A stretch of DNA of 26,114 nucleotides, from positions 1 to 26,114 of the forward strand of contig JABXJV010000213.1 in assembly GCA_013375355.1 (NCBI GenBank), in the 5' to 3' direction. The DNA is from Candidatus Helarchaeota archaeon (GTDB taxonomy: Archaea > Asgardarchaeota > Lokiarchaeia > Helarchaeales > JABXJV01). Positions 23,125 through 26,114 of this stretch are shown one piece after another (within the stretch, counting starts at the first letter, position 1; each line of letters opens with the position of its first letter). The translations under genes and the position numbers were made by a program. Under the pieces are notes generated by a model that saw only the letters and a program-made list of their open reading frames with translations, was not told where the DNA came from and ran no database searches.

Positions 23125-25746
23125 TTACGAATATGGGGACGGATCCTCTTTGATTGCTTTGGAAGGTAATTTTTGAACACCAATTATTTCCACTTGACGA
23201 TTGAATTCGTCTAGATATTTTTGAGAAAGGGAAGGTTTTGTATTTTTTATATGATTTACTAAATCTTCATTTTGAATCAAAATTTTGGAATCTTTCGCTA
23301 ATTTCCTTTGCATCGCATCTTGGGCTGCTCCTCTAAATACTTTCATGATATCAGCACCTACGAAGAATTTCGACATTTTACTTAATTGATTAAAATCCAA
23401 GTTTTTTTCTGTGGGGAAGTGGGAGGCTAATTTTTGAAAAATTTCGACTCGTTCTTCATGAGTTGGTGGGGGTATGGGGATTATATATTCAAAAGATGAA
23501 AGAAGGATATCTCCTATTTTAGAAAGATCTGATGTTTCACAAATTAATATAACAGCAGCTTCTTTTTTGATTTTTTCAAATTCATTAGTAATAAATACTG
23601 CAACTTCCCTCGGAATTAGCTCAAGATTCTGTAACACAATTATACTGGGGGCTACTCTTTCTGCATCGTGTAACAATTCATGAAATTTTTTTCTGCTGTC
23701 CCTACTGGAAAACCAATTTGTTAATTCTATTGCACTGAAAATAAAATAGTTTGCTTTAGATTCTTTTAACAAAGCTTTATAAAGTAAACTTTTTCCAGTT
23801 CCGGGAGGACCAAATATAATTATGCCTTTTTTTGCAGGTAATCCATATTCATGCACTTCTTTAGGATGAACTAATGACGTTAATAAGGTGTTTTTAAAGA
23901 ATTCTTTAATAGCTCCCAAACCTCCAATGTCATTAAATGAAATTTCTTCTATTCTTTTAATATGTGTGACAACTCCCCGTCTCTCAAATCGTTCACGAAT
24001 TTCTTGAAATGATTTAATATCATCTTCGGTTAAATCAGGATTAATATTTTCTAGATAGGTTAAAATGTCTTTCATTGTTATTTTAGTAAATTTATTTGTC
24101 TTCATTGCCTGTATAGCAACTGCTCTTTGTGCTGATTCACAGATATATTCTATTTCGGCACCTGTATAACCCTTTGTTTTTTTTGCCAATTCTTCAAAAT
24201 CTATATCCTTTGTTATAGGCAAATCTCTTAAATGAATAGCAAATATCTCTTTTCGGGCATTTTCATCAGGGGGAGGTATTGCAATTCTTTCATCAAGCCT
24301 TCCAGGTCTTAAAAATGCAGGATCGATATCTTCCGGTCGGTTTGTAGCACCTATTACGAGGACCTGATCATCTTCATTTAATTCTGAAATTTCACTCAAT
24401 AAAGTTGATATCAAGGTAACTAAATATGGATGATCTGTTGTTCGACTTCTTTCAAATGCCAAACCATCAAGTTCATCAAAAAATAAAATGGAAGGAGCAT
24501 TCATCTTTGCTAAATTAAACACATTTCTTATATTCTGTTCAGATTCTCCAAGCCATTTTGAGAGTATTTCTGGGGCTGATACATATTGAAAATTTGAATC
24601 TGTTGTAGCAGCCAATATTTTAGCGATATAAGTTTTTCCGCATCCTGGAGGTCCAAATAATAAGATGCCTTTTGGTGCACTTAATTTATATTTGGAAGCC
24701 ATAACATTTCCTTTAATAATTTTTTCAATATTTTGTAATTGTTCCTTAACGGATTCATATCCTCCTAAATCGTCCCAAGTTAATTCTCTCTCTTTAGCTC
24801 CTTTGTCTAATGCCCCATATTTCCTTGCAGTATTTTCAAATTTTGTTAGAATTGAAGTAGATATTGATGGATTTATTTCCTTTAATGCCTTATTGAAGTC
24901 CTGCATGGTTATTTCAGCATCTGCTTTCCATGATTTCTTAATCCAATCTAGCTCAACATTTTGAACCAATCTATTTAAATCATAAATGCTATAATGTTTC
25001 GTTTTTTCTGCCAATTCATCAAAATTAATATCTTTTGAAAGAGGTTTTTCTTTTAATAAATCCTTTAGAATGAGTTTTCTTGAATCCGTATCTGGGGGAT
25101 TAACATAAATTATTTGGGAAATATATTCTTGTTTCAATAACATGGGAGAAATTAAATCAGGATTATCAGAAATTCCAATTAAAACAACTGGTTTATTAGA
25201 ATTCTTAATATTATTTATTGCGTCCATAAGTGAGATCATCGGATCCTGCATTCTAAAAACAGTTGTGAAAAGGTCTCGTTGTTCAGCCGCTGGGGCTACT
25301 ATATCGATTTCATCCACCATAAAAATTGTGGGCTCTACACTATCTGTAAGTTGCGAATTTATAGAATCTACATTACGCGGATTTAGCTGTATCAATTTTG
25401 CTTTGCTTTCTTCTGCGAGAATCTGAACCAACTTTGATTTTCCACATCCATCAGGACCGAATAAAATTATTACGGGAAGAGGTGCTACTTTTTTTTCAGG
25501 AAATAAAAAAGGAATTTGAATATTTTCAATCAATTTCGTCTTAATGTGATCTAATCCTACGATTTCTTTCCATTTTCCTTTAAACTGTAATTTGTTCGGA
25601 TCCAAGACGTAATCACACTCATCATAATTACTTTTTAAGCATAAAGAATCACAATAATCAGTATCTAACGCATTATTCGTGAACCCGCATTTGAAAAAAG
25701 GTTCTCCGAAGTGAGTTTCTTCAATTAATTTTGGACATTTTTTCAA
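23125..25746 (-). CDS. Triple-AAA+ ATPase with Cys-rich N-terminus, Cdc48-like
   Basis: The 873-residue protein holds three AAA modules where Cdc48/VAT has two. The N-terminus (1-46) has Cys at 4, 20, 32, 36 and 44, a possible metal or Fe-S site, in place of a Cdc48 N-domain. D1 (about 58-290): Walker A GPDGCGKS (97-104) and Walker B FMVDEID (142-148), but no Arg finger (SPMLLKQEYISQ). D2 (about 322-570): GPPGCGKT (365-372), LFFDELD (421-427), sensor-1 GATNRP and FLRPGRLDER with R480 and R483; it looks fully active. D3 (about 600-835): GPPGTGKS (646-653), but Walker B reads IIVLQNLE with Gln-Asn in place of Asp-Glu, so it should bind but not hydrolyse ATP. The start is TTG with AAGGAGG upstream. 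It follows the Lys-tailed TPR-like gene by 47 bases. The likely role is protein or nucleoprotein remodelling. Confidence 0.9.
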   Translation of the reverse strand: MKKCPKLIEETHFGEPFFKCGFTNNALDTDYCDSLCLKSNYDECDYVLDPNKLQFKGKWKEIVGLDHIKTKLIENIQIPFLFPEKKVAPLPVIILFGPDGCGKSKLVQILAEESKAKLIQLNPRNVDSINSQLTDSVEPTIFMVDEIDIVAPAAEQRDLFTTVFRMQDPMISLMDAINNIKNSNKPVVLIGISDNPDLISPMLLKQEYISQIIYVNPPDTDSRKLILKDLLKEKPLSKDINFDELAEKTKHYSIYDLNRLVQNVELDWIKKSWKADAEITMQDFNKALKEINPSISTSILTKFENTARKYGALDKGAKERELTWDDLGGYESVKEQLQNIEKIIKGNVMASKYKLSAPKGILLFGPPGCGKTYIAKILAATTDSNFQYVSAPEILSKWLGESEQNIRNVFNLAKMNAPSILFFDELDGLAFERSRTTDHPYLVTLISTLLSEISELNEDDQVLVIGATNRPEDIDPAFLRPGRLDERIAIPPPDENARKEIFAIHLRDLPITKDIDFEELAKKTKGYTGAEIEYICESAQRAVAIQAMKTNKFTKITMKDILTYLENINPDLTEDDIKSFQEIRERFERRGVVTHIKRIEEISFNDIGGLGAIKEFFKNTLLTSLVHPKEVHEYGLPAKKGIIIFGPPGTGKSLLYKALLKESKANYFIFSAIELTNWFSSRDSRKKFHELLHDAERVAPSIIVLQNLELIPREVAVFITNEFEKIKKEAAVILICETSDLSKIGDILLSSFEYIIPIPPPTHEERVEIFQKLASHFPTEKNLDFNQLSKMSKFFVGADIMKVFRGAAQDAMQRKLAKDSKILIQNEDLVNHIKNTKPSLSQKYLDEFNRQVEIIGVQKLPSKAIKEDPSPYS

Positions 25747-25793
25747 AATATAAACCTCCTTAATAACAGAAGTTTTATCAATTTATTTCATAA

Positions 25794-26114
25794 TTATTTC
25801 CTTTTTCTTTTACGTTTTTTTTTCTTCTTTTTTGTTTTCTTTTTTGTTTTTGTTTTCTTTTTCGTTTTTTTTGCTCTAGGTGTTTTTCCTTTTAAGTTTT
25901 TCAATATTGCATCTACTTTGACTTGGTCTTTTTCATATCCCAATTCTTTATAAATTTGTTTAGATTTAAGCACACAACCTCTTGCCATGGCTGGGTCCTT
26001 TTTTTCAAAAAAATATGACCCGAGTTTCATAAAGAATAACGCATGATTAGGATTACCTTTTTTATCTTTCAAAAAATTTAAATAAGATCCTGTAAGAAAA
26101 ATTAGAATTTCTAA
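25794..26114 (-). CDS. TPR-like protein with long Lys/Arg tail, N-terminus cut by window edge
   Basis: The open frame continues to the right edge, so the N-terminus is missing. A TTG at 26072 is only an internal codon, since LEILIFLTGSYLNF precedes it in frame. The visible 106 residues contain a TPR-like helix pair, ALFFMKLGSYFFEKKDPAMA followed by LKSKQIYKELGYEKDQ, and a C-terminal tail of about 30 residues made almost only of Lys, Arg and Thr (KKTKTKKKTKKKKKKRKRKR). Such tails bind RNA, DNA or acidic surfaces. It lies upstream of and in the same direction as the triple-AAA gene, so it may be its partner or adaptor. Confidence 0.75.
   Translation of the reverse strand, partial: LEILIFLTGSYLNFLKDKKGNPNHALFFMKLGSYFFEKKDPAMARGCVLKSKQIYKELGYEKDQVKVDAILKNLKGKTPRAKKTKKKTKTKKKTKKKKKKRKRKRK

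Noticed and set aside
26070..26072. TTG 26072 as the start of the Lys-tailed gene.
   Set aside because: The frame remains open upstream to the window edge with plausible helical sequence, and no Shine-Dalgarno sequence precedes the TTG; the gene is better treated as cut by the edge.
1..26114. tRNA genes, rRNA genes or CRISPR arrays.
   Set aside because: No regularly spaced repeats were seen and no GC-rich structured stretch stands out from the low-GC background, as tRNA or rRNA genes would.

Overview
This 26.1-kb window looks like a chromosomal segment of a low-GC archaeon, most likely an Asgard (Promethearchaeota, Lokiarchaeia-like) genome. The evidence is a methanogen-like 2-amino-3,7-dideoxy-D-threo-hept-6-ulosonate synthase, a stand-alone MtrH, a Trm-G10/Trm11-type tRNA methyltransferase, a COG1665-like nucleotidyltransferase, an ADP-forming acyl-CoA synthetase alpha chain, a Cdc48-like AAA+ ATPase, and many TPR and HEAT repeat proteins. 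The lineage is an inference from gene content; there is no rRNA gene to confirm it. Many genes start with TTG. Ribosome binding sites follow GGTGAT or GGAGG, both parts of the AGGAGGTGATC complement of the 16S 3' end.

Layout, left half. A HEAT-repeat gene runs off the left edge on the minus strand (1-578). A 316-base AT-rich gap follows, then thiL (thiamine-phosphate kinase) and a TPR gene whose start overlaps thiL and whose reading frame is broken near 1950. Next come a membrane protein with a C-terminal PH-like domain and, on the minus strand, a small P-loop nucleotide-binding protein. A plus-strand run from 4698 to 8110 then carries mtrH, a THUMP-type tRNA methyltransferase, a PHP phosphoesterase and an OB-fold-like protein. 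It meets, with no gap, a minus-strand pair: a GH36 alpha-galactosidase-like enzyme and a GNAT acetyltransferase.

Layout, middle. Plus-strand genes from 11.2 to 16.1 kb are an ADP-forming acyl-CoA synthetase alpha-like protein, a CPBP membrane protease, a zinc-ribbon protein, an NrdG-like radical SAM activase, and a nucleotidyltransferase-HTH protein overlapping a second PHP protein. On the minus strand follow an unrecognised 186-residue protein and a tyrosine recombinase. The recombinase has a C-x2-C-x3-C-x2-C insertion after its first catalytic arginine, and a perfect 17-bp inverted repeat sits just upstream of its start.

Layout, right half. The hept-6-ulosonate synthase is convergent with a GH29 fucosidase-like enzyme. 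A coiled-coil orphan follows, then two tandemly duplicated HEAT-TPR genes. These converge on a two-gene minus-strand unit: a TPR-like protein with a long Lys/Arg tail (cut by the right edge) and an 873-residue triple-AAA+ ATPase with a five-cysteine N-terminus, in which only the middle AAA module looks complete.

The window is mostly housekeeping and central metabolism with lineage-specific repeat proteins. I see no rRNA, tRNA or CRISPR array. The best candidates for something undescribed are the triple-AAA ATPase with its Lys-tailed partner, the recombinase with its inverted repeat and Cys insertion, and the broken or recoded start of the TPR gene behind thiL.
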